NCBI GenBank assembly: GCA_963608705.1
Contig: CAVDHB010000061.1
Location: 1-52,474, forward strand
DNA: 52,474 nucleotides
Direction: 5' to 3'
Source: CAVDHB01 sp963608705
Lineage (GTDB): Bacteria; Bacteroidota; Bacteroidia; Bacteroidales; Bacteroidaceae
Shown: positions 33,997 through 42,856 of the stretch, in pieces
Layout of the letters: every line of letters begins with the position of its first letter
How positions within the stretch are numbered: position 1 is the stretch's first letter
The notes under the pieces: generated by a model
Seen by the model: only the letters and a program-made list of their open reading frames with translations
What the model was told of the DNA's origin: nothing
Database searches by the model: none
Program-made: the position numbers and the translations under genes

Positions 33997-36332
33997 GCTT
34001 TCTTCTTTCTGTACGAGCGTCTCCGTGGTGTCGGGTTCTCGTCTTCTTTCTTTATCAGTTCCCTGCATTCCTCCAAGGTCAATGCTTTGGGGTCGGTGCC
34101 TTTGGGAATGTGGTAGTTCTTTTTCTTATAGGTGATATAAGGGCCGAAACGACCGTTGAGAATTTCCAGATCTGGCTCTTCCTCGAAACTCTTCAGGTGT
34201 TTCTCTTTCTCCGCCTTCCGTTTCGCCTCGATTAATTCGATGGCTTCCGCCAAAGTAAGTTGCATCGGGTCTTTAGTGGAAGGTATAGAGACATATTTCC
34301 CGTTATGTTTCACGTAAGGGCCGAAACGTCCTGTGCCTACGGAGACTTCCTTGTCTTCGTATTCCCCCAGTGTGCGGGGCAGACTGAACAAGTCTAACGC
34401 CTCTTCCAAAGTGATGGTTTCCAGGCTTTGCCCTTTCTTCATCTGTGCGAACTTCGGCTTGTCCTCGTCTTGGGCGGTACCGATTTGCACTACCGGGCCG
34501 AAGCGTCCGATTTTCACGGAGACTTGTTTCCCTGTCTTCGGTTCCTGTCCCAAGATTCTTTCTCCTACTTTATGGTCAGACTTCTGTGCCATAGTGTTTT
34601 CCACTGCGGGTTCAAAGTCTTTGTAGAAGTCGCCGATGAGCGTGTTCCATTTCTCTTTTCCTTCGGCCACCTCGTCAAACTGTTTCTCCACGTCTGCCGT
34701 GAAGTTGTAGTTCATGATTTCGGGGAATGATTCCGTGAGGAACTTGTTCACTACAATTCCCACGTCCGTGGGGCAGAGTTTGTTCTTCTCGCTGCCAGTG
34801 GTCTCTGTATTGACGTGCGAGGTGATGGCATCGTCTTTCAACTCTATATAATCGTAGTTGCGGGGAGTACCTTCCTTGGTGACTTTCTCCACATAGCCTC
34901 GTTGTTGGATGGTGGAGATGGTCGGTGCGTAAGTAGAAGGACGTCCTATGCCCAGTTCCTCCAGTTTATGCACAAGGCTTGCTTCTGTGTAGCGTGCCGG
35001 ATGTTGGGTGAAACGCTGGATAGCGGCAATTTGCTTGTAAGCCAGTTGCTCGCCCTTTTCCATGGCCGGAAGCAGCGTACCTTCTCCTTCTTGTTCCGGT
35101 TCGTCGTCGTGTGACTCTTTGTACACACGCAGGAAACCGTCAAACTTCACCACTTCTCCTACAGCGGCGAATTGCGCTGTCTGTCCGCTTGCGTTGATAG
35201 TGACCGTAGTCTTCTCTATCTCCGCTTCGGCCATCTGTGAGGCGATGGTGCGTTTCCATATCAGGTTATACAGTCGCTTTTCTTGAGAGTCTCCCTCGAT
35301 GGCGGTGTCCTCGATGTGGGTAGGACGGATGGCCTCGTGTGCCTCTTGCGCTCCCTTGGTATGAGTCTTGAACTGTCTGTTATGCAAGTATTCCTCTCCC
35401 ATAGTCCGGGAAATCATGTCGTGGCAGGCGTTGATACACAGTGTGGAAAGGTTCACAGAGTCGGTTCGCATATAGGTGATGCGTCCCGATTCGTAGAGTT
35501 GTTGTGCGATTCGCATGGTCTGTCCCACCGTGAAACTCAGTTTCCGTGCCGCTTCCTGTTGCAGTGTGGAAGTGGTGAATGGGGGAGCAGGGTATTTCTT
35601 GTTCGGCTTTTTCGTGATGTCTTGAATGGTGAACGTGGCACCCTTGCAGCTTTCCAAAAAGGCTTCCGCTTCTTCTTTGGTCTTGAAGTGTGTGTTCAGG
35701 TCGGCCTTCAGTTCTGTTTGTTTGCCTTTCTTGTCGGGTACCAGGAACAAGGCAGTGACTTTATACCAGCTCTCGCTCTTGAACGCCCGTATCTCGTGCT
35801 CCCTTTCCACAATCAGACGCACGGCCACACTTTGCACACGGCCGGCAGAAAGAGCGGGTTTCACACGTTTCCATAACACGGGGGAAAGCTTAAAGCCCAC
35901 GATACGGTCAAGTACCCTTCGTGCCTGTTGTGCGTTCACTAAGTTCTGGTCAATCTCCCTTGGATTCTCAATCGCTTTCAAGATGGCTGGCTTCGTAATC
36001 TCGTGGAACACGATACGTTTCGTGTGAGCCGGGTCGAGTCCCAGCACATGAAACAGATGCCAGGAGATAGCTTCTCCCTCCCGGTCTTCATCGGATGCGA
36101 GCCAGACGGTTTCCGCCTTCTTCGCCTCCGTTTTCAGTTCGTTTACGACTTTCTTTTTTTCTTCGGGTATTTCGTATTGCGGTTCAAACGTGTGTAAGTC
36201 CACGCTCAGTTCTTTCTTCTTCAAGTCGCGGATGTGTCCATAACTGGAAAGCACCTCGAAGTCTTTTCCAAGGAATTTCCCAATTGTTTTGGCTTTTGCC
36301 GGAGACTCGACTATAACTAAGTTCTTTGCCAT
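33993..36332 (-). CDS. topA: DNA topoisomerase I
   Basis: The 779-residue type IA topoisomerase relaxes negative supercoils. The TOPRIM domain is at the N-terminus (VIVESPAKAKTIGKFLG, SDEDREGEAISWH), and the active-site Tyr lies in SGRITYMRTDSV. The C-terminus carries several GRFGPY repeats (GRFGPVVQ, GRFGPYVK, GRFGPYITY) and a basic tail (RRRSYRKKKA) in place of zinc fingers, as usual in Bacteroidetes. It heads the operon with aroK, speA and argB. Confidence 0.96.
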   Translation of the reverse strand: MAKNLVIVESPAKAKTIGKFLGKDFEVLSSYGHIRDLKKKELSVDLHTFEPQYEIPEEKKKVVNELKTEAKKAETVWLASDEDREGEAISWHLFHVLGLDPAHTKRIVFHEITKPAILKAIENPREIDQNLVNAQQARRVLDRIVGFKLSPVLWKRVKPALSAGRVQSVAVRLIVEREHEIRAFKSESWYKVTALFLVPDKKGKQTELKADLNTHFKTKEEAEAFLESCKGATFTIQDITKKPNKKYPAPPFTTSTLQQEAARKLSFTVGQTMRIAQQLYESGRITYMRTDSVNLSTLCINACHDMISRTMGEEYLHNRQFKTHTKGAQEAHEAIRPTHIEDTAIEGDSQEKRLYNLIWKRTIASQMAEAEIEKTTVTINASGQTAQFAAVGEVVKFDGFLRVYKESHDDEPEQEGEGTLLPAMEKGEQLAYKQIAAIQRFTQHPARYTEASLVHKLEELGIGRPSTYAPTISTIQQRGYVEKVTKEGTPRNYDYIELKDDAITSHVNTETTGSEKNKLCPTDVGIVVNKFLTESFPEIMNYNFTADVEKQFDEVAEGKEKWNTLIGDFYKDFEPAVENTMAQKSDHKVGERILGQEPKTGKQVSVKIGRFGPVVQIGTAQDEDKPKFAQMKKGQSLETITLEEALDLFSLPRTLGEYEDKEVSVGTGRFGPYVKHNGKYVSIPSTKDPMQLTLAEAIELIEAKRKAEKEKHLKSFEEEPDLEILNGRFGPYITYKKKNYHIPKGTDPKALTLEECRELIKKEDENPTPRRRSYRKKKA

Positions 36333-36363
36333 CTAAATCTGCCTTTCGTAAGTAATTGCGCTG

Positions 36364-36371
36364 CAAAAGTA
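36364..36371 (-). promoter_or_regulatory. Likely topA promoter, -7 box
   Basis: TACTTTTG on the minus strand fits TAnnTTTG and lies 31 nt before the topA start. A TTTG -33 box is not evident. Confidence 0.45.
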
Positions 36372-36493
36372 GGAAAAAAAACAAGAAGGTATCTTATTAC
36401 CCCCTAAGTTTTCTTCATTTTTAGTCATCTCTTACCGTTACGTTACTTCCTTTTGCCGGAACTTCAATTATTACTACCTCGAACATCCTCCAC

Positions 36494-36693
36494 AGTACCA
36501 CTCTCCTGTCTTGCACGTTGCAACAAGTAGAGACGCGATTCATCGCGTCTCCATTCATTGCGTCTCCACATTCATCAGCGATGAATTGTATCTGTGATTG
36601 GCAAGATAATAAAACACTATGAAAAACGGAGATGCGATAAATCGCGTCTCTACCTAAACAATGTTGATTAGTGGTACAATTTCGGATAATCAT
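36494..36693 (+). repeat. MITE-like dispersed repeat, nearly full length (copy 6)
   Basis: In order it shows TACCACTCTCCTGTCTTGCACG, the palindrome GAGACGCGATTCATCGCGTCTC, CACATTCATCAGCGATGAATTGTATCTGTGATTGGCAAGAT, TAAAACACTATGAAAAACGGAGATGCGATAAATCGCGTCTCTACC (both given with breaks in the sequence), the AACAATGTTGATTAGTGGTA spacer and GGATAATCAT. The left terminal repeat is diverged. It occupies most of the 582-bp gap between topA and the next gene; an 8-bp inverted repeat (36764-36807) is all else seen there. Confidence 0.8.
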
Positions 36694-36914
36694 AAAACCA
36701 GATTATGATGTAAAGAAAAAACAAGAAGAGCAAAGTGTTAATTCAGGGTTAAAACTCAAAGTGTAGTTGGTCAAATACATAGAATACTCTACATTCGCAA
36801 CCAACTAAAATAACAAACTTATGAAAGAGTTTTTATCCCAATTACCGCCTACAATATAAAACCACAGACTCCAATAGTGGGACTGCCACATGCTATGCCT
36901 ATATTTAAAAATCC

Positions 36915-37310
36915 ATGAAACCATATCTCTTCATTAGCACATTATTCACCATTCTGTCTTTTGCGAGCTGTACCTCTCAGACGAGGAATATAGAGACAAA
37001 AGCTGAAAAAGATACGTTTGTGTATGCCCATACTATACCCGAAAACAAGCGCACTCCCGCACAACAACGTACTGTCAGATTATTGGCACAGACAGTGGCA
37101 CGCTATGTGGTATCGGAAAATAATCAATTGAGATTCACTCTTTCTAAGGAACAATTTCTAAAATTAGGACTCGATGTGCACTATTACAACCTGTTGTTGC
37201 GCAATCTGAAAGAGGTAAATGACTTCGGAAGAAAAAATCATCTGAACTTAGACAGTCTTTGGCAGACAAGTGATTATCAGAAGCTGAAGCGAAATCCTCA
37301 CCTTTATTGA
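36915..37310 (+). CDS. Small lipoprotein of unknown function
   Basis: The 131-residue protein starts with a lipoprotein signal (ILSFASCTSQ, Cys19) followed by a mostly helical domain (RTPAQQRTVRLLAQTV, YYNLLLRNLKEVNDF). The second half looks like a short helical pair with an aromatic YY. No family is recognised, and both neighbours are repeats. It sits upstream of the barrel gene at 37901 but has a 590-bp gap to it. Confidence 0.6.
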   Translation: MKPYLFISTLFTILSFASCTSQTRNIETKAEKDTFVYAHTIPENKRTPAQQRTVRLLAQTVARYVVSENNQLRFTLSKEQFLKLGLDVHYYNLLLRNLKEVNDFGRKNHLNLDSLWQTSDYQKLKRNPHLY

Positions 37311-37402
37311 AACTGAGTTGTAATCATGGGTGGTTATCCACTGGTACAGAGGTGGGTTAAAATCCTCATTATACCCGCAGCAGGAACCTTCAAAAATGAA
37401 GC

Positions 37403-37480
37403 CTATTGCGATGGCCAACGCAAGTACTTTCGATGGCCAACGCAAGTACTTGCGATGGGCAACGAAGCCTATTGCGATTT
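37403..37480 (+). repeat. Short tandem repeat (CGATGGCCAACGCAAGTACTT)
   Basis: Two and a half units of about 22 bp (at 37410, 37431 and, changed, 37453) are flanked on both sides by GAAGCCTATTGCGAT. CGATGGCCAACG also occurs alone at 14505. No coding role is evident. Confidence 0.65.
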
Positions 37481-37485
37481 TATGA

Positions 37486-37602
37486 TGAAAATTACGATGA
37501 AAAACTGAACTTCTACCACAACCGGCCATCAAACGCAATGGCCGAATCATTCAACGCCAAAACCAAGCTGCTCAGGGCTAACCTTTGGGGAGTGGTAGAT
37601 AT
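37486..37602 (+). pseudogene. Relic of an IS transposase C-terminus
   Basis: In one frame the sequence reads NFYHNRPSNAMAESFNAKTK and then LLRANLWGVVDI. This matches the conserved C-terminal motif of Bacteroidetes ISAon1/ISL3-like transposases (usually NRSTNASAESFNAKIKAFR...GV). Only about 35 codons remain, with no start and no rest of the DDE domain. The reading ends in a piece of the MITE-like right end. Confidence 0.7.
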
Positions 37603-37622
37603 AGCTATTCGGATAATCATTT
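37591..37622 (+). repeat. MITE-like right-end remnant (copy 7)
   Basis: AGTGGTAGATATAGCTATTCGGATAATCATTT aligns with the family right end (AGTGGTACGATTGCGGATAATCATT) with a small insertion. It is continuous with the transposase relic. Confidence 0.55.
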
Positions 37623-37709
37623 TCTTTTTTTTATTACTTGCAATTTGTATGCTTTTTAGCACATAATAAAAACTTAAGTATTAAAAATAACAAACGTTTT
37701 CATGTAATT

Positions 37710-37740
37710 ATTGTTAGGCCAAAAAGAAATGGTAAATTTG
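37710..37740 (+). promoter_or_regulatory. Probable promoter of the barrel gene at 37866/37901
   Basis: TAAATTTG (37733-37740) is preceded by ATTG (37710-37713) at 19 nt. It gives a leader of about 120 nt, ending in a purine-rich GGAGGAAAAGGGAG 8-17 nt before the ATG at 37866. Confidence 0.45.
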
Positions 37741-37900
37741 TATGGCAGTTTAATTAGGGTGTGATTAACGCTTGTCAACTTGATGCAACTAAAACTGTAA
37801 GAACTCATTTAAATTAATTGTTGTTCTAATACTTTTAACCTATGGAGGAAAAGGGAGATTTCAATATGAAAATATGTAGACTTCGTAATCAAAAAATGTC

Positions 37901-40012
37901 ATGAGCGGCTTATTACTTTGCGCTTCCTTCTTGTATCCAGCACTTTCTTTCGCACATCCGAGTGCAGGGGAAGTGCTAAAAGGAGATTCCTTGATTGTCA
38001 CACAGCACGACAAGCTGCCAGAATTCATAGTGGCTCAAAAACGCAAGACATTCAAGGAGACTGGAAGAGGTGTGACCGCCCAAGTGGCGGGAACAGCCTT
38101 GGCATTGAAGCATGAGGTAAGGGATGTGCTGTCGCAAATGCCAGGCCTCTTGATGGAGAAGGGGATGATAAAACTCTTGAACGGAGAAACGCCCGTCTAT
38201 TATATAAATCATAAGAAGGTCAATGACTACAACCAAGTGCAGGCGTTAAATGTGGCGGATATCAAAAGTATTACTGTGCAAACAGTACCTGATATCAAGT
38301 ACGGAGCGGATGTGCATGCAGTGGTGTTGATAAAGTTGCTGGATAAGGAAACCGGGATGAACGCTTATATGAAAAGCAACTATACCCAGAGTTTCTATGC
38401 GTCCCACAGGGAAGAGGCATCCTTTTCTTTTACTCGTAAGCGGTGGGCTGTGCAGGGAATGTACGCTATCGGGCAACACAAACAGATGGCCACACACCAC
38501 TCTGTCAAAGAGTACACAACCAACCAGTCTTGGCACTATTCGTTACAAGATATACAAAGGACGAAAAGAAAGGAACAACAATTTAACGTGGGCATCGATT
38601 GGAATATAACTCGACAATATAGTATAGGACTGTTTGTGGACGGTATGCTGAACGACCAACGCCCGCATACTAACTTGCATACAGTGCTTCAGTCACAAGA
38701 TGCCACAGTCAGCTCCATACAAGGTAAAACAGACTTGGCTGCAAAGCGGAATAACCGCCAATATATCTATACCCTCTATCAACAATGGCACACAGACAGG
38801 GGACTTTCCGTGGATTTTGACTTGCATTTTGTGGATAACCATGAGGAATTACGGCAAAATATCAGGGAGCTGTCAGATGCGACCCTGATTGAAAAGAGCT
38901 ATGACATGCCCACTCGTACAAAGCTGTGGAATGGAGAATACAGTGTGACTTATCCTTGTAATTCCAAAATGAAGTTTTATGCAGGGGGAGATTTCAGTCA
39001 TTTCCGCAGCAAAGGGGAATCGGTGGCGCAAGGTGGAGAAACATTAATAGACAACTATCATTATACCGAACGTAAATGGGCTTTTTTCGCAAACTGCACC
39101 CTTACTTTCCCACATTGGAGCTTGGAAGCAGGCTTGCGGTACGAAAATTCCCAATTGGGCTGGATAAATCGGCAGGCAGTACGCATAGCAGACAATGACA
39201 AGGGATTCTTCCCTCAAATCCGTCTCTCCTATCAACGAGGAGACTTTGCCAGTGATTTCTTTTTACGCAGGCAGATTCAGCGTCCGCCCCTTGCTTATTT
39301 GAACGGACAGAAACAATATCTCAACCAATACGAGTATCAAATCGGAAATCTGTCATTGCGTCCACAAGACGCATACAGAGCAGAATGGAAAGGAAAGTAT
39401 AAAAGGTGGTCTTTATCATTGTCCTACAGCTATATACACAGATACATCTCAGGCGTTTTCAAATTTGAGAAGGACAACGCCAACCAACTTTATTACACGT
39501 GGGAAAATGTGGGAAACGCACAGCTTGTGGAAGGACGGTTGAGCTATACGTTCGCACTGTTCCCGTGGTGGGAGGTAAACGCCTCAGCTCACTTGCAAAA
39601 GCCTTTTCTCACAAGACGTTATGATTCCCGCAAGATAACGTACAACCGTCCTACTGGTTACGTGTCGCTTTATCAACAGTTCCCATTGCGGAAGTGGGGT
39701 GTTTTCTCCCTCACCAATCGTCTTCGGACTACAGGAAACCAACGTTTATACCGAATCAGCGGTTATCATTCAATGGATGCTGGATACAGTATCTCTCTGT
39801 GGAAGAACAGAATAGGCATTGACATCACGGCCACGGACTTGTTTCATAACTTACGTTACAAGACTTCCTCCATGCAAGACAGACTATCCTATCATTTACA
39901 GGAATATTATCATGATTGGAGCTATACGATCAGTGTAGCCTTCCGTTTTCAGAAGAACAAGGTGCGCTTCTATGAAAGAAAACAGACGGAGGATATGCAC
40001 AGGCTGTATTGA
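37901..40012 (+). CDS. TonB-dependent-receptor-like outer-membrane barrel protein
   Basis: The 703-residue frame encodes a plug (about 40-150: LKHEVRDVLSQMPGLL, ETPVYYINHKKVNDY) and a large beta-barrel. It parallels the barrels at 42857 and 45410 but lacks their N-terminal carboxypeptidase-like domain. The reading starts in the middle of a signal peptide: a better start (ATG 37866, MKICRLRNQKM) with a purine-rich site is out of frame and stops at 37902. One extra A in the A6 run 37891-37896 would join them. It may be expressed from ATG 37901, be phase-variable, or be frameshifted. Confidence 0.8.
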   Translation: MSGLLLCASFLYPALSFAHPSAGEVLKGDSLIVTQHDKLPEFIVAQKRKTFKETGRGVTAQVAGTALALKHEVRDVLSQMPGLLMEKGMIKLLNGETPVYYINHKKVNDYNQVQALNVADIKSITVQTVPDIKYGADVHAVVLIKLLDKETGMNAYMKSNYTQSFYASHREEASFSFTRKRWAVQGMYAIGQHKQMATHHSVKEYTTNQSWHYSLQDIQRTKRKEQQFNVGIDWNITRQYSIGLFVDGMLNDQRPHTNLHTVLQSQDATVSSIQGKTDLAAKRNNRQYIYTLYQQWHTDRGLSVDFDLHFVDNHEELRQNIRELSDATLIEKSYDMPTRTKLWNGEYSVTYPCNSKMKFYAGGDFSHFRSKGESVAQGGETLIDNYHYTERKWAFFANCTLTFPHWSLEAGLRYENSQLGWINRQAVRIADNDKGFFPQIRLSYQRGDFASDFFLRRQIQRPPLAYLNGQKQYLNQYEYQIGNLSLRPQDAYRAEWKGKYKRWSLSLSYSYIHRYISGVFKFEKDNANQLYYTWENVGNAQLVEGRLSYTFALFPWWEVNASAHLQKPFLTRRYDSRKITYNRPTGYVSLYQQFPLRKWGVFSLTNRLRTTGNQRLYRISGYHSMDAGYSISLWKNRIGIDITATDLFHNLRYKTSSMQDRLSYHLQEYYHDWSYTISVAFRFQKNKVRFYERKQTEDMHRLY

Positions 40013-40021
40013 ATGATTCAG

Positions 40022-40040
40022 AATCGGAATCCGATTTTTT
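40022..40040 (+). terminator. Terminator after the barrel gene
   Basis: AATCGG and CCGATT form a 6-bp stem over AAT, followed by a T-run of six. It separates this gene from the convergent peptide-export operon. Confidence 0.6.
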
Positions 40041-40049
40041 AATATGCAG

Positions 40050-40502
40050 TCATTCTCTACATATTTGCTGCCATAGCGTCTTGTCGCTTATCACGATACG
40101 TACAGAGGCTTTTTGATAACGGTGCACTCCTTGTGTACCCTTGATATTTGCGTATGCCTCAAACAGATTTCCGTCCGTGGTATGAAGGATTGCGGGAGAA
40201 TAGTGTGTAACTGCATAATTGTATTCTTTATCGGGATTTCCCTCATAGGAAACACGGACTTGACGGGGTGTGTTGAACAAATACAGGTAACGATAAGGCA
40301 CAGTCATCCGTAAAACATCACCTTGCACCACTCCCTGTGCTTCCACCGTAAGGGGATAAGGGATTTTGTAAGCAGCCACGGCCAGGGCAATCAAGACCAA
40401 GGTAATCACCACCGTCCCCGTACGCACCAGTCTTGGAGGTACTTTCCCGATAATGTTCCGCACTTTCTCGCTTCTCAATTCGATGTTGTCTTTTTCTTCC
40501 AT
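40050..40502 (-). CDS. Short HlyD-like membrane-anchored protein of the peptide exporter
   Basis: The 150-residue protein begins MEEKDNIELRSEKV, the start typical of Bacteroidetes HlyD adaptors. A membrane segment (about 29-48) and roughly 100 periplasmic residues follow (YPLTVEAQGVV...). The coiled-coil hairpin and most of the lipoyl part of a full adaptor (about 400 residues) are missing. It starts at ATG 40502, two bases past the ABC gene stop. I infer it partners the exporter in place of, or beside, a longer adaptor encoded elsewhere. Confidence 0.7.
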   Translation of the reverse strand: MEEKDNIELRSEKVRNIIGKVPPRLVRTGTVVITLVLIALAVAAYKIPYPLTVEAQGVVQGDVLRMTVPYRYLYLFNTPRQVRVSYEGNPDKEYNYAVTHYSPAILHTTDGNLFEAYANIKGTQGVHRYQKASVRIVISDKTLWQQICRE

Positions 40503-40504
40503 GG

Positions 40505-42703
40505 TCAATTCCCTAATTCAAGCTGGTTCTTCACTAAATTATAGTAGGCTCCCTTTCGGGCGGTCAGTTCCTCGTGTGTACCTGTTTCAATGACTTTTCC
40601 ATGGTCTATCACCACAATCTGGTCTGCATTGCGCACGGTGCTGAGACGGTGGGCTACCACTACCACTGTTTTCCCTTGATAAAAACGGTCCAGGTTTTCC
40701 ACAATCTGTCGTTCGTTGTTGGCGTCGAGTGAGTTGGTGGCTTCATCAAGGAAGATGTAAGAAGGATTCTTATACACCGCTCTGGCGATGAGGATACGTT
40801 GTTTCTGTCCTTGGCTCAATCCCACTCCGTCTCTTCCGATTTTAGTGTTGAATTTCAGTGGAAGACTCATCACGTATTCCTTGATACAGGCGATTTCCGC
40901 CGCTTTCAGCAAGCGGTCTTTGTCTATCTCCTCATCATCTACCGCAATATTGCGGGCGATGGATTCCGAGAAAATCACACCCTCTTGCATCACCACACCA
41001 CATTGTCTTCTCCACCATTGCTTCTCCAGCGTGCGGATATCCGTGTCTCCTATGCGGATTTGTCCTGAAGCCACAGGGTAATAACCCAGCATCAGCTTCA
41101 CCAAGGTAGTCTTTCCGCTTCCAGACGCTCCCACGATGGCCGTCACTTTGCCTTGTGGAATCACAATGTCCACATCTTCCAAGGTCTTGTGAAGCGAATG
41201 CGGGTCATATTTGAAGTCAATATGGTCTATCAGAATGCCCTTCTCCCCGTGAACTACGGTACGGTTTGCCGCCTCTTTCCCGTCTTCATCTTTCATGCGG
41301 TGTATTTCATTGATACGTTCCAGACTGATTTTCACGTCTTGCAGGGAGTAAAAGAAACTCATCAACTGTTCCACTGGCGCATTCAATTGACCGATGATAT
41401 ATTGCACGGCCAGCATCATACCGAGTGTCATTTGTCCGTGGATGACGGCAGCGGCGGCCATCACCGTAATGACGATATTCTTGAGTTCGTTGATAAAGAT
41501 GCTTCCCGCCTCCTGTGTCTGCTGGAGCTTCAGGCTCTTCATCTGGACTTTGAACAAGTCGGCCTGTGTGTCTTCCCATTCCCAACGACGACGCTGCTCG
41601 CAGTCTTGCAGCTTTATTTCCTGCATGGAAGTGATGAACTCGTAAGTCTTGTTGTTGTTGATGGCCTGTTGCTCGAACAGCTCATAGTCCAGCAGTTTCC
41701 GGCGTTTCAAGAACAAAGCCATCCACGCTCCGTAGAGGATACTGCCCAAAAGGAAGACGGAAAAGACGATTTTGTTGTAGAAAAACAACACGATGGTAAA
41801 GACCACAAATGTCAGCATGGAGAACATCACGCTCAGCGTCTGTTGGGTGAGGAACGTGTTCACCCGGTTGTGGTCGTTCATGCGTTGCATGAGGTCGCCC
41901 ATCAGTTTGGTGTCGAAGAACGACATAGGTAGCTTCAGCAGTTTGATGAAGAAGTCAGACACCAGCGAGATGTTCACCCTCATGCTGATGTGCAGCAACA
42001 ACCAGCGGCGGATGAAGTCGATGCCTGTACGGCTGACGGTGAGTGTGAGCTGCCCCAGTAACACCAGCCATACGAAGCCGATGTCTTGGTTCTTGATACC
42101 CACGTCCACGATGGACTGGGTGAGGAAAGGTAGTACTAATTGCAGCAGACTGCCGACCACCAGTCCTAACACCACTTGTCCGAAAAAGCGTTTGTACTTC
42201 CGGATGTAGCCGAAGAGGAAGCGGAAGGAGCGTTTCTCCCCTTCTTCCTCCTTTTGTCCCTTGTGTTTAAAGAAATCAGGCGTGGTCTCCATGAAAAGGG
42301 CGATACCCTTGTCTTTCCCTTCAGAACGGGTGCTCACCCAGTGGCTCTTGAACTCGTCCAAGTCATAAGTCACCCGTCCTTTCCCAGGGTCTGCCACATA
42401 GAACTTCTTTCCTCTTCTTACCTTATATAATACCACGAAGTGGTTTTGGTTCCAATGCAGGATGCAAGGCAGGGGAGCCTTGTCGAACGTCTCGGTAGTG
42501 ACTCTTCCCGCCACGGTGTGCAGTCCCAGCTTGCCCGCTGTTTCGCTGATACCCAAGAGGGAGACCCCTTCGGTGGTGGCGAAGCATAGTTGCGAGAGTG
42601 TCTCCATCGAATAGTCACGCCCGAAGTATTTGCAAATCATTTGCAGACAGGCGATGCCGCACTGCATGGAGTCATGTTGATAGATAATGGGAAATGTGCT
42701 CAT
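40505..42703 (-). CDS. C39-peptidase ABC transporter (peptide processing and export)
   Basis: The 732-residue protein combines an N-terminal C39 cysteine protease (Gln9, Cys15 in HDSMQCGIACL, His88 in NQNHF, Asp105 in VADPGKG), a six-helix ABC membrane domain and an ATPase (GASGSGKTTLVK, LSQGQKQRILIARA, IFLDEATNSLD, H-loop AHRLSTV). Such PCATs cut leaders behind a double glycine and export the core. The substrates are plausibly the three short leader-peptide genes nearby. The start MSTFPIIYQH was preferred; ATG 42730 is an alternative. It has its own promoter and is followed by the HlyD-like gene. Confidence 0.95.
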   Translation of the reverse strand: MSTFPIIYQHDSMQCGIACLQMICKYFGRDYSMETLSQLCFATTEGVSLLGISETAGKLGLHTVAGRVTTETFDKAPLPCILHWNQNHFVVLYKVRRGKKFYVADPGKGRVTYDLDEFKSHWVSTRSEGKDKGIALFMETTPDFFKHKGQKEEEGEKRSFRFLFGYIRKYKRFFGQVVLGLVVGSLLQLVLPFLTQSIVDVGIKNQDIGFVWLVLLGQLTLTVSRTGIDFIRRWLLLHISMRVNISLVSDFFIKLLKLPMSFFDTKLMGDLMQRMNDHNRVNTFLTQQTLSVMFSMLTFVVFTIVLFFYNKIVFSVFLLGSILYGAWMALFLKRRKLLDYELFEQQAINNNKTYEFITSMQEIKLQDCEQRRRWEWEDTQADLFKVQMKSLKLQQTQEAGSIFINELKNIVITVMAAAAVIHGQMTLGMMLAVQYIIGQLNAPVEQLMSFFYSLQDVKISLERINEIHRMKDEDGKEAANRTVVHGEKGILIDHIDFKYDPHSLHKTLEDVDIVIPQGKVTAIVGASGSGKTTLVKLMLGYYPVASGQIRIGDTDIRTLEKQWWRRQCGVVMQEGVIFSESIARNIAVDDEEIDKDRLLKAAEIACIKEYVMSLPLKFNTKIGRDGVGLSQGQKQRILIARAVYKNPSYIFLDEATNSLDANNERQIVENLDRFYQGKTVVVVAHRLSTVRNADQIVVIDHGKVIETGTHEELTARKGAYYNLVKNQLELGN

Positions 42704-42726
42704 GGCTTTTTCTTTCTGCGCTGAGG

Positions 42727-42768
42727 TCATTGGCAGTGTGCACTTACCCCTGCCGCCAATCTCTTCAT
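42727..42768 (-). other. Possible 13-codon leader ORF before the exporter gene
   Basis: ATG 42768 opens MKRLAAGVSAHCQ and its TGA overlaps the alternative exporter start at 42730 (ATGA). It might couple translation to the exporter, or be chance. Confidence 0.25.
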
Positions 42769-42795
42769 TTTGTCGTTTTTATTCTTATCCGATAA

Positions 42796-42827
42796 CAAAG
42801 ATATAAATTATCCTGTTCAAAAACAAA
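42796..42827 (-). promoter_or_regulatory. Promoter of the C39 exporter gene
   Basis: On the minus strand TTTG (42827-42824), 20 nt and TATCTTTG (42803-42796) match the consensus. No ATGTCAT operator box is seen near it, so the exporter may be expressed independently of the peptide operons. Confidence 0.65.
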
Positions 42828-42856
42828 TAAAATCAAGCCTTACATCCCAAATCTGT

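Noticed and set aside
36815..36853. A 12-codon ORF (MKEFLSQLPPTI) as a fourth leader peptide
   Set aside because: It has no double-glycine motif, no operator boxes and no core.
41153..41932. A 259-codon plus-strand frame inside the C39 exporter gene
   Set aside because: It is antisense to conserved ABC motifs and has shadow-like composition.
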